Shown here piece by piece: positions 1 to 10,171 of a stretch of 64,000 nt of DNA. Source of the DNA: Rhizobium leguminosarum bv. viciae USDA 2370. Its GTDB lineage: Bacteria > Pseudomonadota > Alphaproteobacteria > Rhizobiales > Rhizobiaceae. The stretch's first letter is position 1. Each line of letters starts with the position of its first letter. Below the pieces are notes generated by a model that made no database searches, had not been told where the DNA came from, and worked only from the letters and a program-made list of their open reading frames with translations. The DNA lies in contig NZ_MRDL01000001.1 of assembly GCF_002008365.1 (NCBI RefSeq), forward strand, positions 186,001 to 250,000. The letters are read 5' to 3'. Made by a program: the position numbers and the translations under genes.

Positions 1-1035
1 ATAGTCAGCCATGTAGCCATAACCTCCATGGATCTGGATCGCATCGGAGCAGACGCGCTCGGCCATCTCGGAGGCAAAGAGCTTCGCCATCGAGGCTTCC
101 GACAGGCAGGGCAGCCCGGCCTCCCTGAGCGAGGCGGCATGAAAAACAAGCTGCCGCGCCGCCTCGATCCGCACCGCCATATCGGCAAGGCGGAAGGCAA
201 CGGCCTGGTGCTCAAAGATCGGCTTGCCGAAGGCCGTGCGCTCCCTGGCGTAGTCGCGCGCCGCCTCGAAGGCCGCCCGCGCCATGCCGACGGCCTGCGC
301 CGCGATGCCGATCCGTCCGCCCTCGAGATTGGCGAGTGCGATGCGATAGCCCTCGCCTTCCGCGCCAAGCCTGAGTTCTGCCGGAATGCGCATGCTGTTG
401 AAGGCGATCTGGCAGGTATCGGAGGAATGTAGCCCAAGTTTTTCCTCGACGCGGATCACCTCGTAGCCCGGCGTATCCGTCGGCACGATGAAGGCGGTGA
501 TGCCCTTCTTGCCGACATCGGGATCGGTAACGGCAAAGACGATAATGACATCGCCGTTCTTGCCCGAGGTGATGAATTGCTTGGAGCCGTCGATCACGTA
601 GTGGTCGCCGTTACGCCGCGCCCGGGTCTTCAGGTTCGAGGCATCGGAACCGGCCTGCGGCTCGGTCAGCGCAAAGCCGCCAATCCATTCTCCGCTTGCC
701 AGTTTCGGCAGGAAGCGCTGCCGCTGCTCCTCGGTACCGAATTTCAGGATCGGCACACAGCCGACGGAGCTATGCACGCTCATGATCGTCGAACACGTCC
801 CGTCACCCGCGGCAATTTCCTCCAGCGCCGCGGCATAGGCGACCACGCCGGTATCCGATCCGCCATAGGCTTCCGGCACCAGCATGCCGAGCAGCCCGAG
901 TTCGCCCATCTCCTTCAATTCCTCGCGTGGGAAGAGATGCTCCCGGTCGCGTTTGGCCGCCCCCGGCGCCAGCCGGTCGCGGGCAAAGTCGCGGGCGAGA
1001 TCTGAGATCTGCTGCTGGAGGTCGGAAAGGATCAT
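1..1035 (-). CDS. Acyl-CoA dehydrogenase, 3' end beyond the window
   Basis: An FAD-dependent acyl-CoA dehydrogenase that introduces the 2,3 double bond of a CoA thioester and passes electrons to ETF. The reading frame starts with ATG at 1035 ([10 protein letters not shown]) and is still open at base 1, so about 345 residues are visible and roughly the last 35 are missing. Visible family motifs are the flavin-contacting [21 protein letters not shown] and, near the left edge, QIHGGYGYM. It is the last visible gene of a leftward set after an SDR dehydrogenase and a thiolase. That neighbourhood suggests a short- or branched-chain substrate such as 2-methylbutyryl-CoA. The family is certain; the substrate is inferred. 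Confidence 0.9.
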   Translation of the reverse strand, partial: MILSDLQQQISDLARDFARDRLAPGAAKRDREHLFPREELKEMGELGLLGMLVPEAYGGSDTGVVAYAAALEEIAAGDGTCSTIMSVHSSVGCVPILKFGTEEQRQRFLPKLASGEWIGGFALTEPQAGSDASNLKTRARRNGDHYVIDGSKQFITSGKNGDVIIVFAVTDPDVGKKGITAFIVPTDTPGYEVIRVEEKLGLHSSDTCQIAFNSMRIPAELRLGAEGEGYRIALANLEGGRIGIAAQAVGMARAAFEAARDYARERTAFGKPIFEHQAVAFRLADMAVRIEAARQLVFHAASLREAGLPCLSEASMAKLFASEMAERVCSDAIQIHGGYGYMADY

Positions 1036-1051
1036 CTGTTCTCTCCCTTTC

Positions 1052-2239
1052 CTATTGCCGTTCGATGGCAACGGCGGTCGCCTCGCCGCCGCCGATGCAG
1101 AGCGCGGCCATGCCGCGCTTCAGGTCGTATCGCTCCAGCGCTGCAAGCAGCGTCACCAGAATCCGGGCTCCCGAGGCGCCGATCGGATGGCCGAGCGCGC
1201 AGGCGCCGCCATGCACATTCACCTTTTCATGCGGCAGGTTGAGATCGCGCATCGCCGCCATGGCGACGACGGCAAAAGCCTCGTTGATTTCGAACAGATC
1301 GACCTCCGACAACGGCAAGCCGGTGCGATCGGACAGCTTCTGCAACGCGCCGATCGGCGCCGTGGCGAAAAGATTGGGCGCCTGCGAATGAGTGGCATGG
1401 CCAAGGATGGTGGCAAGCGGCTTGAGGCCGCGATGCTCCGCCTCGGAGCGGCGCATCAGCACCAGGGCTGCCGCGCCATCGGAGATCGAGCTGGAATTGG
1501 CGGCGGTCACCGTGCCGCCCTCGCGGAAGGCGGGTTTCAGCGTCGGGATCTTGTCGAGCTTCGCCTTGCCGGGCTGTTCGTCGCGGCTCGCCACCTGCTC
1601 GGCTTTGCCTGATTTTACCGTGACCGGCACAATCTCGCTTTCGAAACAGCCTTCGGCAATCGCCTTCTGCGCCCGCGTCAGCGAGGCGATGGCGTAGTTG
1701 TCCTGCGCCTCGCGCGTGAACTGATAGGCCTCGGCGCAATCCTCCGCGAAGCTGCCCATCAAGCGCCCCTTGTCATAAGCATCCTCCAGCCCGTCGAGGA
1801 ACATGTGATCCACGACACGCCCATGGCCGAGCCTGTAGCCGCCACGGGCTTTGTCAAGAAGATAGGGCGCATTCGTCATGCTTTCCATGCCGCCTGCAAT
1901 CGCCACTGAGGCGCTGCCGGCGGCAATCAGGTCATGCGCCATCATCACCGCCTTCATGCCTGAGCCGCACATCTTGTTGACGGTGCTCGCCGCAGTCGCG
2001 AAGGGCAGACCGGCATGGATCGCCGCCTGGCGCGCCGGCGCCTGCCCCTGCCCGGCCGGCAGGACACAACCGAAGACGACCTCCTCAATCGCCTCGGCCG
2101 CGATGCGGCTGCGCTGCAGCGCTGCGCGGATCGCCGTCGCTCCGAGCTCCGGCGCTGTCGCCTCCTTCAGCTCTCCCTGAAAGCCGCCGATCGGGGTGCG
2201 CGCCGCACCGACGATGACGATGGGATCCTGCAAAACCAT
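1052..2239 (-). CDS. Acetyl-CoA C-acyltransferase (thiolase)
   Basis: A degradative thiolase of 395 aa that cleaves 3-ketoacyl-CoA with free CoA. The nucleophile is Cys91 in [11 protein letters not shown]. The C-terminal active-site motifs [11 protein letters not shown] and CIGGGEATA are both present. A start 27 bases further upstream is open, but ATG at 2239 has a strong AGGAGG ribosome site just before it, so I use that one. It lies between an SDR 3-hydroxyacyl-CoA dehydrogenase and an acyl-CoA dehydrogenase, all leftward. That is the order expected for 2-methylacetoacetyl-CoA thiolysis in isoleucine breakdown, although acetoacetyl-CoA is also possible. Confidence 0.93.
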   Translation of the reverse strand: MVLQDPIVIVGAARTPIGGFQGELKEATAPELGATAIRAALQRSRIAAEAIEEVVFGCVLPAGQGQAPARQAAIHAGLPFATAASTVNKMCGSGMKAVMMAHDLIAAGSASVAIAGGMESMTNAPYLLDKARGGYRLGHGRVVDHMFLDGLEDAYDKGRLMGSFAEDCAEAYQFTREAQDNYAIASLTRAQKAIAEGCFESEIVPVTVKSGKAEQVASRDEQPGKAKLDKIPTLKPAFREGGTVTAANSSSISDGAAALVLMRRSEAEHRGLKPLATILGHATHSQAPNLFATAPIGALQKLSDRTGLPLSEVDLFEINEAFAVVAMAAMRDLNLPHEKVNVHGGACALGHPIGASGARILVTLLAALERYDLKRGMAALCIGGGEATAVAIERQ

Positions 2240-2262
2240 CTTTCCTCCTTGGGGCGAAGCGT

Positions 2263-3030
2263 TCACCGCGCGCCCATCCGCAATGCGCCGTCGAGGCGGA
2301 TGACCTCGCCGTTCAGCATGTTGTTTTCCAAGATATGGCGTACCAGCCCGGCAAATTCCGCCGGCCGACCAAGCCGCGGTGGAAAGGGCACGCTCTTACC
2401 GAGCGCCGCCTGAACCTCGGCCGGCATGTCAGCCATCATCGGTGTCTCGAAAATGCCGGGTGCGATCGACACGACGCGAATGCCGTGACGGGCAAGCTCG
2501 CGGGCGATCGGCAAGGTCATCGCCGCCACCCCGCCCTTGGACGCGGCGTAAGCTGCCTGGCCGATCTGGCCGTCGAAGGCGGCAACCGAGGCCGTATTGA
2601 CGATGACGCCGCGTTCGCCTTCCGCATCCGGCTCGGTAGTCTGGATCGCCGCCGCTGCCAGCCGGATCATGTTGAATGTGCCAATGAGATTGATGCTCAC
2701 CGTGCGGGCAAAACTCTCCAGCCGGTGCGGCCCGTCGCGGCCGATCACCTTTTCGGCCGGAGCTACGCCCGCGCAATTCACCAATCCGCGCAAGCCGCCG
2801 AAGGCTTCGATGGCAGCGGCAACCGCCGCCGCCCCTTCCTCGCCATCGGTCACGTCGGCCCTGACGAAACGGGCATCGCTTCCGAATTCCCGGACGATTT
2901 CCTGTCCGGCTTCCGCGTTGAGATCGGCGATAGTCACTCGTCCGCCCGCCTCCACAAGCATGCGCACTGTTGCCGCGCCGAGGCCGGAGCCGCCGCCGGT
3001 CACGATGAAACTTGCACCTCGGATCAGCAT
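2263..3030 (-). CDS. SDR oxidoreductase, 3-hydroxyacyl-CoA dehydrogenase type 2-like
   Basis: A 255-aa classical short-chain dehydrogenase with the NAD-binding TGGGSGLG at residues 11-18 and the catalytic triad Ser148, Tyr161, Lys165 (YAASKGG). Length and motif layout resemble the HSD17B10 group, which oxidises 3-hydroxyacyl-CoA and 2-methyl-3-hydroxybutyryl-CoA. It is the first gene of the leftward trio with the thiolase and acyl-CoA dehydrogenase, and is divergent from the AraC-type regulator at 3163. The 132-base divergent gap probably carries promoters for both directions. The SDR family is certain; the acyl-CoA substrate is inferred from the neighbours. Confidence 0.88.
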   Translation of the reverse strand: MLIRGASFIVTGGGSGLGAATVRMLVEAGGRVTIADLNAEAGQEIVREFGSDARFVRADVTDGEEGAAAVAAAIEAFGGLRGLVNCAGVAPAEKVIGRDGPHRLESFARTVSINLIGTFNMIRLAAAAIQTTEPDAEGERGVIVNTASVAAFDGQIGQAAYAASKGGVAAMTLPIARELARHGIRVVSIAPGIFETPMMADMPAEVQAALGKSVPFPPRLGRPAEFAGLVRHILENNMLNGEVIRLDGALRMGAR

Positions 3031-3162
3031 GGACCTGTTCCTCCTGCCGGTCGCGCCTCCTCCAGGCTCAGCCGAATGACAGGATTCTATTCCGTCGGCC
3101 TATTGCAAGCGATGACAGAACTGCTCCATTATTTCGGACAGTTTTGCCATAGAGAGGGCGCG

Positions 3163-4197
3163 ATGGCCGAAATCGAGCGACGCATGATTGCACCGGCCTT
3201 TGTCGAGGAGGCTCTTGACAGCCTGCGGCGGCTGGACAAGCCGACAGAGCCTATTCTTGCGCGTGTGGGACTGCCGCCGCCGGTCGATCAACCGGTGTCG
3301 GCCGAGACCTATGGCGCGCTCTGGCTGGCAATCGCCGCCGAGCTCGACGACGAATTCTTCGGTATGGGCGGCCGACCGATGCGCGGCGGCAGCTTCACGC
3401 TTCTCTGCCATTGCGTGCTGCATGCGCCAACGCTAGGCCACGCCCTGCGCCGGGCGCTGCGTTTCCTCGATGTCGTGCTCGACGATCCCAGGGGACGGCT
3501 CGTCATCCGCGACGGTCTGGCCGAGGTCGAGCTCACGGATGCCGGCGGCCCGCGTTCAGCCTTCGCCTATCGCACCTATTGGATCATCCTGCACGGCATC
3601 ACCTGCTGGCTGGTCGGCCGACGCATTCCGATCCGGCTCGTCGATTTCCGCTGCGCGGAGCCCAAACAAGGCGCCGACTATCGGCTCTTCTTCGGCGCGC
3701 CAGTGCGTTTCTCGCAAACCATCAGCCGGCTCGGCTTCGACAGCGCCTTGCTCGACCTGCCGGTGGCGCGCAGCGAACACGCGCTCAAACAGTTCCTGCG
3801 CGGCGCGCCCGCCAATATTCTGGTGCGCTATCGCTATGATGCCGGTATCGGCGCCGCCGTCCGCCGGCGCCTGAATCTGGCTACGCCGGCTGCCTGGTCG
3901 CGCTTTACCGAGCTTGCCGCCGATATGCGAATGCCGCCCTCCACGCTCCGCCACCGTCTGCACGACGAGGGACAAAGCTATGCCGCCATCAAGGACGACA
4001 TCCGCCGGGATCTCGCCGTCGAACTGCTGCTGAACACGTCGATGTCCATCGGTGAGATTGCCGTGCAGCTCGGCTATTCCGAGCCGAGCGCCTTCTTCCG
4101 GGCCTTCCGGAAATGGATGGGCAAGAGCCCCGAGGTCTTTCGCCGGGAGGAAGCTCTCTCGCAATTGGATGAGCCATTGCAATCAAGGACACTTTGA
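3163..4197 (+). CDS. AraC-family transcriptional regulator
   Basis: A 344-aa regulator with an N-terminal ligand-binding half of the arabinose-binding/OruR type and a C-terminal double helix-turn-helix ([20 protein letters not shown], then an [15 protein letters not shown] ending). The frame is open far upstream across the antisense SDR gene, but the real start is taken as ATG 3163 (MAEIERRM), preceded by a GAGAGGG ribosome site and lying after the divergent gene's start. It ends 43 bases before the isovaleryl-CoA dehydrogenase gene on the same strand. It is therefore the likely local activator of the leucine operon, and possibly of the divergent trio. The inducer is unknown. Confidence 0.9.
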   Translation: MAEIERRMIAPAFVEEALDSLRRLDKPTEPILARVGLPPPVDQPVSAETYGALWLAIAAELDDEFFGMGGRPMRGGSFTLLCHCVLHAPTLGHALRRALRFLDVVLDDPRGRLVIRDGLAEVELTDAGGPRSAFAYRTYWIILHGITCWLVGRRIPIRLVDFRCAEPKQGADYRLFFGAPVRFSQTISRLGFDSALLDLPVARSEHALKQFLRGAPANILVRYRYDAGIGAAVRRRLNLATPAAWSRFTELAADMRMPPSTLRHRLHDEGQSYAAIKDDIRRDLAVELLLNTSMSIGEIAVQLGYSEPSAFFRAFRKWMGKSPEVFRREEALSQLDEPLQSRTL

Positions 4198-4240
4198 CCC
4201 GGCCGCAACCCGCGCTACATATTTCAGCGGGAGGAGTGCC

Positions 4241-5386
4241 ATGTTTGATTTTTCGCTCGGCGAAACCGCGGACGCGATCCGTGAAACGACGGCGCGCTTT
4301 GCCGCCGATCATATTGCTCCGCTGGCTGCGGAGATCGACGAAAGCAACACATTTCCACGCCAGCTCTGGCCTGAGATGGGCGCGCTCGGCCTGCATGGAA
4401 TCACCGTCGAAGAAGAATTCGGCGGCGCCGGTCTTGGTTATCTCGATCATGTCGTCGCCATGGAAGAGATTTCGCGCGCCTCGGCCTCCGTGGGGCTCAG
4501 TTACGGCGCCCATTCCAATCTCTGCGTCAACCAGATCCGCCGCTGGGCCTCGCCGGAACAAAAGCGCCGCCACCTGCCGAAGCTGATCTCCGGCGAACAT
4601 GTCGGTTCGCTCGCCATGTCGGAGGTCGGTGCTGGTTCCGATGTCGTCTCCATGCGGTTGCGTGCCGAGAAAAAAGGCGACCGCTATATGCTGAACGGCA
4701 CCAAGTTCTGGATCACCAACGCGCCGCATGCCGATGTGCTTGTTGTCTATGCCAAGACCGATCCCGCAGCCGGCCCGAAAGGCATTTCCGCCTTCATCAT
4801 CGAAAAGGGCCTGCCCGGTTTCAGCGTCTCCAAGAAGCTCTCCAAGCTCGGCATGCGCGGCAGCGACACGGCCGAACTGGTCTTCGAGGATTGCGCGGTG
4901 CCGGCCGAGACGCTGATGGGCCGGGAAGGAGAAGGCGTGAAGATCCTGATGTCCGGCCTCGATTACGAGCGCGCCGTGCTTGCCGCCGGACCGCTCGGCA
5001 TCATGCAGGCCTGCCTCGACGTCGTGCTGCCCTATGTGCGCGATCGCAAACAGTTCGGCAAAGCGATCGGCGATTTCCAGCTGATGCAGGGCAAGATCGC
5101 CGATATGTATGTCGCGCTGAATTCGGCGCGCGCCTATGTCTATTCCGTCGCCCGGGCCTGCGATGCCGGCCGCGCGACGCGCACGGATGCAGCTGCTGCG
5201 ATCCTCTTTGCTAGCGAGAATGCCGTCAAGGTCTCGCTGGAAGCGATCCAGGCGCTCGGCGGCGCCGGCTATACGAAGGAATGGCCGGTCGAACGCTTTT
5301 TGCGCGACGCCAAGCTTTACGATATCGGCGCCGGTACCAACGAGATCCGCCGTTACCTCATCGGCCGGGAGCTCATCGCATCATGA
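4241..5386 (+). CDS. ivd: Isovaleryl-CoA dehydrogenase
   Basis: A 381-aa acyl-CoA dehydrogenase for the third step of leucine breakdown, isovaleryl-CoA to 3-methylcrotonyl-CoA. The subfamily call rests on the active-site base. The segment [16 protein letters not shown] places Glu243 where isovaleryl-CoA dehydrogenases carry theirs, and the usual C-terminal catalytic Glu position is Ala in [10 protein letters not shown], as in this subgroup. Flavin motifs [11 protein letters not shown] and [11 protein letters not shown] are present. ATG 4241 has a GGGAGGAG ribosome site. The stop overlaps the next start (ATGA), so translation is coupled to the carboxylase beta subunit. Confidence 0.94.
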   Translation: MFDFSLGETADAIRETTARFAADHIAPLAAEIDESNTFPRQLWPEMGALGLHGITVEEEFGGAGLGYLDHVVAMEEISRASASVGLSYGAHSNLCVNQIRRWASPEQKRRHLPKLISGEHVGSLAMSEVGAGSDVVSMRLRAEKKGDRYMLNGTKFWITNAPHADVLVVYAKTDPAAGPKGISAFIIEKGLPGFSVSKKLSKLGMRGSDTAELVFEDCAVPAETLMGREGEGVKILMSGLDYERAVLAAGPLGIMQACLDVVLPYVRDRKQFGKAIGDFQLMQGKIADMYVALNSARAYVYSVARACDAGRATRTDAAAAILFASENAVKVSLEAIQALGGAGYTKEWPVERFLRDAKLYDIGAGTNEIRRYLIGRELIAS

Positions 5387-6993
5387 CGGTGATTACGACT
5401 GCGATCGACCGCGACAGTGACAGCTTCAAGGCCAATGCCAGCAAGAACAAGGCGCTTATCGACGAACTCTACGACCGTTCGGCGAAAGCGCGCGAGGGTG
5501 GATCGCAGACAGCACGCGAGCGCCACACCGGCAAGGGCAAGCTGCTGCCGCGCGATCGCATCCAGCTGCTCATCGATGCCGGCAGCCCGTTCCTGGAGAT
5601 CGGCGCTCTGGTGGCTAACGGCATGTATGATGACGAGGCGCCGGGCGCCGGTATCATCACCGGCATCGGCCGCGTTTCCGGCCGCGAGGTAATGATCGTC
5701 GCCAATGACGCGACGGTGAAGGGCGGCGCCTATTACCCCCTGACGGTGAAGAAACATCTGCGGGCCCAGGAGATCGCCATGCAGAACCGGTTGCCCTGCC
5801 TCTATCTGGTCGATAGCGGCGGTGCCAATCTTCCGCATCAGGCCGAAGTCTTTCCCGACCGCGACCATTTCGGCGCGATCTTCTACAACCAGGCCCAGAT
5901 GTCGGCCGAAGGCATTCCGCAGATCGCCTGCGTCTTGGGAAGCTGCACCGCCGGCGGCGCCTATGTGCCCGCCATGTCCGACGAAACGGTCATCGTGCGC
6001 AATCAGGGCACGATCTTCCTGGCCGGCCCGCCGTTGGTGAAAGCCGCGACCGGCGAGATCATCTCGGCCGAAGAGCTTGGCGGCGCCGAGACCCATGGGC
6101 GGCGCTCCGGCGTCGTCGATCATGTCGCCGAGAACGATGAACACGCGCTGCTGCTCGTTCGTGATATCGCAGGCACACTCAACAGTGTGAAATCAGTCGA
6201 TATCGACCTCAAGCAGCCACAGCCGCCGAAACTCGATGCCGAGGATCTCTGCGGCCTCATCCCGGATGATGTGCGCTCGCCCTATGATGTGCGCGAGGTC
6301 ATCGGCCGGATCGTCGATGGTTCGGAACTGCATGAGTTCAAGCCGCTCTACGGCACCACGCTGGTCTGCGGCTTCGCCCGCATCTGGGGCATGCCCGTCG
6401 CCGTCATCGCCAACAACGGCGTTCTCTTCTCCGAAAGCGCGCTGAAGGGCGCGCATTTCATCGAGCTCGCCTGCCAGCGCCGCATACCTTTGCTGTTTTT
6501 GCAGAACATCTCCGGTTTCATGGTCGGCGGCCGCTATGAGGCCGGCGGCATCGCCAAGGATGGGGCCAAGCTGGTGACGGCGGTCGCGACATCAACTGTT
6601 CCGAAAGTGACCGTCATCATCGGCGGCAGCTTCGGCGCCGGCAATTACGGCATGTGCGGCCGCGCCTATCGCCCCCGTTTCCTCTTCACCTGGCCGAACA
6701 GCCGCATCAGTGTGATGGGCGGCGAACAGGCGGCCTCCGTGCTTGCCACCATACGCCGAGACTCCATGGAGGCGCGCGGTGAGAATTGGCGTATTGAAGA
6801 GGAGGAAGCCTTCAAGGCGCCGATCCGCGCCGGCTACGAGGCCGAGGGAAATCCCTATTATGCCACCGCCCGCCTCTGGGACGACGGCATCATCGATCCA
6901 CGCCAGACGCGGGATGTGCTGGGCCTTGCCTTTTCCGCCTGCCTGAATGCGCCGATCCCGAAAGGGCCGCGCTTCGGCCTGTTCAGGATGTGA
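5383..6993 (+). CDS. Methylcrotonyl-CoA carboxylase, carboxyltransferase (beta) subunit
   Basis: A 536-aa carboxyltransferase subunit, the usual length for 3-methylcrotonyl-CoA carboxylase beta. It transfers CO2 from carboxybiotin to 3-methylcrotonyl-CoA to give 3-methylglutaconyl-CoA. Visible crotonase-fold motifs include [14 protein letters not shown] and [18 protein letters not shown] in the N-terminal domain, and [11 protein letters not shown] plus [15 protein letters not shown] in the C-terminal domain. The start at 5383 overlaps the ivd stop by four bases. A few bases separate it from the biotin-carrying alpha subunit, giving the normal two-subunit complex. Confidence 0.94.
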   Translation: MTVITTAIDRDSDSFKANASKNKALIDELYDRSAKAREGGSQTARERHTGKGKLLPRDRIQLLIDAGSPFLEIGALVANGMYDDEAPGAGIITGIGRVSGREVMIVANDATVKGGAYYPLTVKKHLRAQEIAMQNRLPCLYLVDSGGANLPHQAEVFPDRDHFGAIFYNQAQMSAEGIPQIACVLGSCTAGGAYVPAMSDETVIVRNQGTIFLAGPPLVKAATGEIISAEELGGAETHGRRSGVVDHVAENDEHALLLVRDIAGTLNSVKSVDIDLKQPQPPKLDAEDLCGLIPDDVRSPYDVREVIGRIVDGSELHEFKPLYGTTLVCGFARIWGMPVAVIANNGVLFSESALKGAHFIELACQRRIPLLFLQNISGFMVGGRYEAGGIAKDGAKLVTAVATSTVPKVTVIIGGSFGAGNYGMCGRAYRPRFLFTWPNSRISVMGGEQAASVLATIRRDSMEARGENWRIEEEEAFKAPIRAGYEAEGNPYYATARLWDDGIIDPRQTRDVLGLAFSACLNAPIPKGPRFGLFRM

Positions 6994-7000
6994 GGCGCCG

Positions 7001-8869
7001 ATGATGGAAAGCCTTCTCATTGCCAACAGGGGCGAAATCGCCCGCCGCATCATCCGCACGGCCAAGATGCTCGGCATCCGCACCATCGCCGTCTATTCCG
7101 AGGCCGATGCCGGCCTGCCCTTCGTAAGGGAGGCGGACGAGGCGATCGCCATCGGCCCCTCGCCGGCCCGGGAAAGCTATCTCTCGCAGGAACGCATCCT
7201 GGAGGCCGCCCGGCAAACAGGCGCTGCGGCGATCCATCCCGGTTACGGCTTCCTCTCGGAAAACGCCGGGTTTGCCGAAGCGGTGGAAAAGGCCGGGATC
7301 ATCTGGGTCGGCGCGCCGCCTGCCGCCATCCGTGCGATGGGACTCAAGGATGCCGCGAAAGAATTGATGCAGGCGGCCGGCGTGCCTGTGACCCCTGGTT
7401 ATCTCGGACCGGACCAGAGCGAAGAGAGGCTGGCGGCTGAGGCGGACACCATCGGTTATCCCGTGCTCATCAAGGCCGTCGCCGGCGGCGGCGGCAAGGG
7501 CATGCGCCGCGTCGAGCGCGCGCAAGATTTCGCCGAACTTCTCGCCTCCTGCCGCCGGGAGGCGGCCGCCTCCTTCGGCGACGACCGCGTTCTGATCGAA
7601 CGTTATATCGCCAATCCGCGCCATATCGAGGTGCAGGTCTTCGCCGACATGTTCGGCAATTGTGTCCACCTGTTCGAACGCGATTGTTCGCTGCAGCGCC
7701 GTCACCAGAAAGTCATTGAGGAGGCCCCCGCTCCCGGCCTCGACACCGCTACCCGGGCAGTGATCTGCGATGCGGCGGTAAAGGCCGCAAGAGCGGTGAA
7801 TTATATCGGCGCCGGCACCATCGAATTCATCGCCGATGCCTCGGAGGGCCTTCGCGAAGATCGCATCTGGTTCATGGAGATGAACACCCGCCTGCAGGTA
7901 GAGCATCCCGTCACCGAGGCAATTACTGGCGAGGATCTGGTGCTCTGGCAGTTGACGGTCGCTAGCGGCGAGCCCTTGCCGAAAATGCAGGACGAGATCG
8001 CCATGAACGGCTGGGCGTTCGAAGCCCGGCTCTATGCCGAAAATCCTGCCGCCGGCTATCTGCCCTCGACCGGCCGACTTGAACATCTCAGCCTGCCGGA
8101 GTCGGTCCGCGTCGATAGCGGTGTCGAGCAAGGGGATGACATCACCGCCTTCTATGACCCGATGATCGCCAAGATCATTGCCCACGGGCCGAACCGCGAG
8201 GCAGCACTTTCGAAGCTCGCAGCCGCCTGCGCAAGTATCGAGGTCTGGCCGGTCAAATCCAATGCCGGCCTGCTCGCCCGCATCGCCGTCGATCCGGATT
8301 TTCGCGCAGCTCGGATCGATACCGGCTTTCTCGACCGCCATGGCGATAGCCTTGTGGCGACGGAGCCGAGCGAAATCGCGATCGACACCGCAGCCACCGT
8401 GCTGCTTTCAAAAGATACCGATGGCGATCCCTGGTCCGCGCTCACTGGGTTCCGCATCGCCGGCGCGGATGACAAGAGGGTGCGTATCCGTATCGGCGAT
8501 CATCTCCATTGGGGGCAATCGCGTCGGGAGCTTGAGGCAAAGACCGTCACGATCGGTGAAACGACGGTGCTTTTCGACGCCGGCAATGCCTGGCCGATCC
8601 GCCTGCCCGTTGCCAGCGAAGTCGAGGCAAGTCAGGGCGCCGGCGATGGCGCGATCCTTTCGCCCATGCCCGGCCTCGTCATTTCGGTGGATGTCGCCGA
8701 AGGCGATCGTGTCGCCAAGGGGGACCGCCTGCTGACGGTTGAAGCGATGAAAATGGAACATTCGCTGCGCGCACCCTTCGATGGATTCGTCGAAAAACTG
8801 CAGGTTTCCTCGGGTATCAGGGTCTCGGAAAACCAACTCGTCGTCAGCGTTGTGAAGGAGCAGGATTGA
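7001..8869 (+). CDS. Methylcrotonyl-CoA carboxylase, biotin carboxylase/BCCP (alpha) subunit
   Basis: A 622-aa protein with an N-terminal biotin carboxylase ([12 protein letters not shown] at the start, ATP-grasp [10 protein letters not shown], then [14 protein letters not shown]) and a C-terminal biotinyl domain. The biotin-accepting lysine is Lys584 in VEAMKMEH. It carboxylates its own biotin with ATP and bicarbonate for the beta subunit encoded just upstream. ATG at 7001 or 7004 are both possible; I use 7001. The stop shares a base with the next ATG (TGATG), showing tight coupling with the MaoC gene. Propionyl- or geranyl-CoA carboxylase are less likely given the adjacent ivd. Confidence 0.93.
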   Translation: MMESLLIANRGEIARRIIRTAKMLGIRTIAVYSEADAGLPFVREADEAIAIGPSPARESYLSQERILEAARQTGAAAIHPGYGFLSENAGFAEAVEKAGIIWVGAPPAAIRAMGLKDAAKELMQAAGVPVTPGYLGPDQSEERLAAEADTIGYPVLIKAVAGGGGKGMRRVERAQDFAELLASCRREAAASFGDDRVLIERYIANPRHIEVQVFADMFGNCVHLFERDCSLQRRHQKVIEEAPAPGLDTATRAVICDAAVKAARAVNYIGAGTIEFIADASEGLREDRIWFMEMNTRLQVEHPVTEAITGEDLVLWQLTVASGEPLPKMQDEIAMNGWAFEARLYAENPAAGYLPSTGRLEHLSLPESVRVDSGVEQGDDITAFYDPMIAKIIAHGPNREAALSKLAAACASIEVWPVKSNAGLLARIAVDPDFRAARIDTGFLDRHGDSLVATEPSEIAIDTAATVLLSKDTDGDPWSALTGFRIAGADDKRVRIRIGDHLHWGQSRRELEAKTVTIGETTVLFDAGNAWPIRLPVASEVEASQGAGDGAILSPMPGLVISVDVAEGDRVAKGDRLLTVEAMKMEHSLRAPFDGFVEKLQVSSGIRVSENQLVVSVVKEQD

Positions 8870-9321
8870 TGGCCGGCCGTTATTTCGACGAGTGGACGGT
8901 CGGCGACCGCATCGCCCACGACATCCGTCGCACGGTCACGGAGACCGACAATCTGCTGTTCACGACGCTCTCCCATAATCCGCAGCCGCTGCATCTCGAT
9001 GCCGATTATGCGGCCGGCACCGAATTCGGCCGGATCGTCGTCAACGGCACCTTCACCTTTGCGCTCACCGTCGGCCTTTCGGTCGGCGACACCACGCTCG
9101 GCACGCTCGTCGCCAATCTCGGCTATGACAAGGTGACGATGCCAAAGCCGGTTTTCATTGGCGATACGCTGCGGGTGGAAACCGAGGTGATGGAACTGCG
9201 TCGCTCGAACTCCCGCCCCGATGCCGGCATCGTCACCTTCCGGCATATCACTCTGAACCAGCGCGGCGAAACCGTCTGTCAATGCCTGCGCACGGCAATG
9301 CTGAAGGTGAAGCCGTCATGA
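8869..9321 (+). CDS. MaoC-family (R)-specific enoyl-CoA hydratase
   Basis: A 150-aa single hot-dog protein of the MaoC dehydratase family. The hydratase segment reads [23 protein letters not shown], with the Asp/His pair typical of (R)-hydratases, followed by [10 protein letters not shown]. It sits between methylcrotonyl-CoA carboxylase and a CitE-like lyase, with overlapping starts and stops on both sides. By context it probably hydrates 3-methylglutaconyl-CoA (or mesaconyl/itaconyl-CoA), in place of the crotonase-type hydratase of the classical leucine pathway. The family call is firm; the substrate is an inference from gene order. Confidence 0.88.
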   Translation: MAGRYFDEWTVGDRIAHDIRRTVTETDNLLFTTLSHNPQPLHLDADYAAGTEFGRIVVNGTFTFALTVGLSVGDTTLGTLVANLGYDKVTMPKPVFIGDTLRVETEVMELRRSNSRPDAGIVTFRHITLNQRGETVCQCLRTAMLKVKPS

Positions 9322-10154
9322 GGCTGCGCTCGCTGCTCTTTGCGCCCGGTGACCGGCCGGAGCGTTTCCAAAAGGCGCTCGCCTCAGGCGCCGATGCCGT
9401 CATTCTCGACCTGGAAGATTCGGTTGCGCCCTTGAACAAGCCGAAAGCGCGCGAGAGCGTGCACGAGTTCGTCCTGCATCATGCCGGCGAGACCGCTCTC
9501 CTGATTCGGATCAATCCCCTCGCCTCGCCAGAATTCGAAGACGACCTGACCGCTTTGAGCGGCCTTCATCCTTTCGCAATCGTGCTGCCGAAGGCCGAGG
9601 GTGCCACTTCGGTGCTGAAGCTCGCAGGCTCTCTTGCATCTGCAATTCCCATCTTGCCGATCGCAACCGAAACACCATCGGCGATCTTCGAGATCGGCAG
9701 CTACCGGGATGTCTCGACCAGCCTCTGCGGCCTGACATGGGGCGCTGAGGATTTGCCCGCCGCGATGGGGGCTACGACCGCGCGGAGGACGGATGGCCGC
9801 TATACGCCACCTTTCGAGTTTGCCCGCTCGCTCACACTTTTCGGCGCCCATGCCGCCGCCGTCCCGGCAATCGACACCGTCTATCCCGATTTCCGCGATC
9901 TCAACGGTCTCAGGGCCTATGTCGGCCGCGCCCGGCGCGACGGCTTTTCCGGTATGATGGCCATCCATCCAAGCCAGGTCGAAGTGATCAATCACGCCTT
10001 CACGCCGGATGCATCCGAAATCGCCTGGGCGGAGAAAGTCGCCGCCGCCTTTGCCGCCAGGCCCGACGCAGGCGTCATTCAGCTCGACGGACGCATGCTG
10101 GATCTGCCGCATCTCAAGCTCGCGATCCGCATTCTCGATGTGGCTGGGCGATAG
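9318..10154 (+). CDS. CitE-like CoA-ester lyase (HpcH/HpaI family)
   Basis: A 278-aa TIM-barrel lyase. The opening [27 protein letters not shown] and [11 protein letters not shown] blocks are the signatures of stand-alone CitE-like proteins, whose Mg2+ and CoA-ester ligands lie in these strands. ATG 9318 overlaps the MaoC stop (ATGA). Being last in an ivd-carboxylase-hydratase operon, it most plausibly cleaves a 3-hydroxy-3-methylglutaryl-CoA-type or citramalyl-CoA-type ester. This matches the M. tuberculosis Rv2498c family, reported to act in leucine and itaconate breakdown. Malyl-CoA or methylmalyl-CoA lyase activity cannot be excluded from sequence alone. Confidence 0.88.
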   Translation: MRLRSLLFAPGDRPERFQKALASGADAVILDLEDSVAPLNKPKARESVHEFVLHHAGETALLIRINPLASPEFEDDLTALSGLHPFAIVLPKAEGATSVLKLAGSLASAIPILPIATETPSAIFEIGSYRDVSTSLCGLTWGAEDLPAAMGATTARRTDGRYTPPFEFARSLTLFGAHAAAVPAIDTVYPDFRDLNGLRAYVGRARRDGFSGMMAIHPSQVEVINHAFTPDASEIAWAEKVAAAFAARPDAGVIQLDGRMLDLPHLKLAIRILDVAGR

Positions 10155-10171
10155 AGCAAATGCTCCGCCAA

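Noticed and set aside
2335..3162. A 276-codon N-terminal extension of the AraC-type regulator.
   Set aside because: It runs antisense through the SDR gene and carries no domain. The ATG at 3163 has a good ribosome site and gives a normal-length regulator.
6983..8341. A 452-codon open frame on the minus strand.
   Set aside because: It is antisense to the carboxylase alpha subunit, with no motif support.
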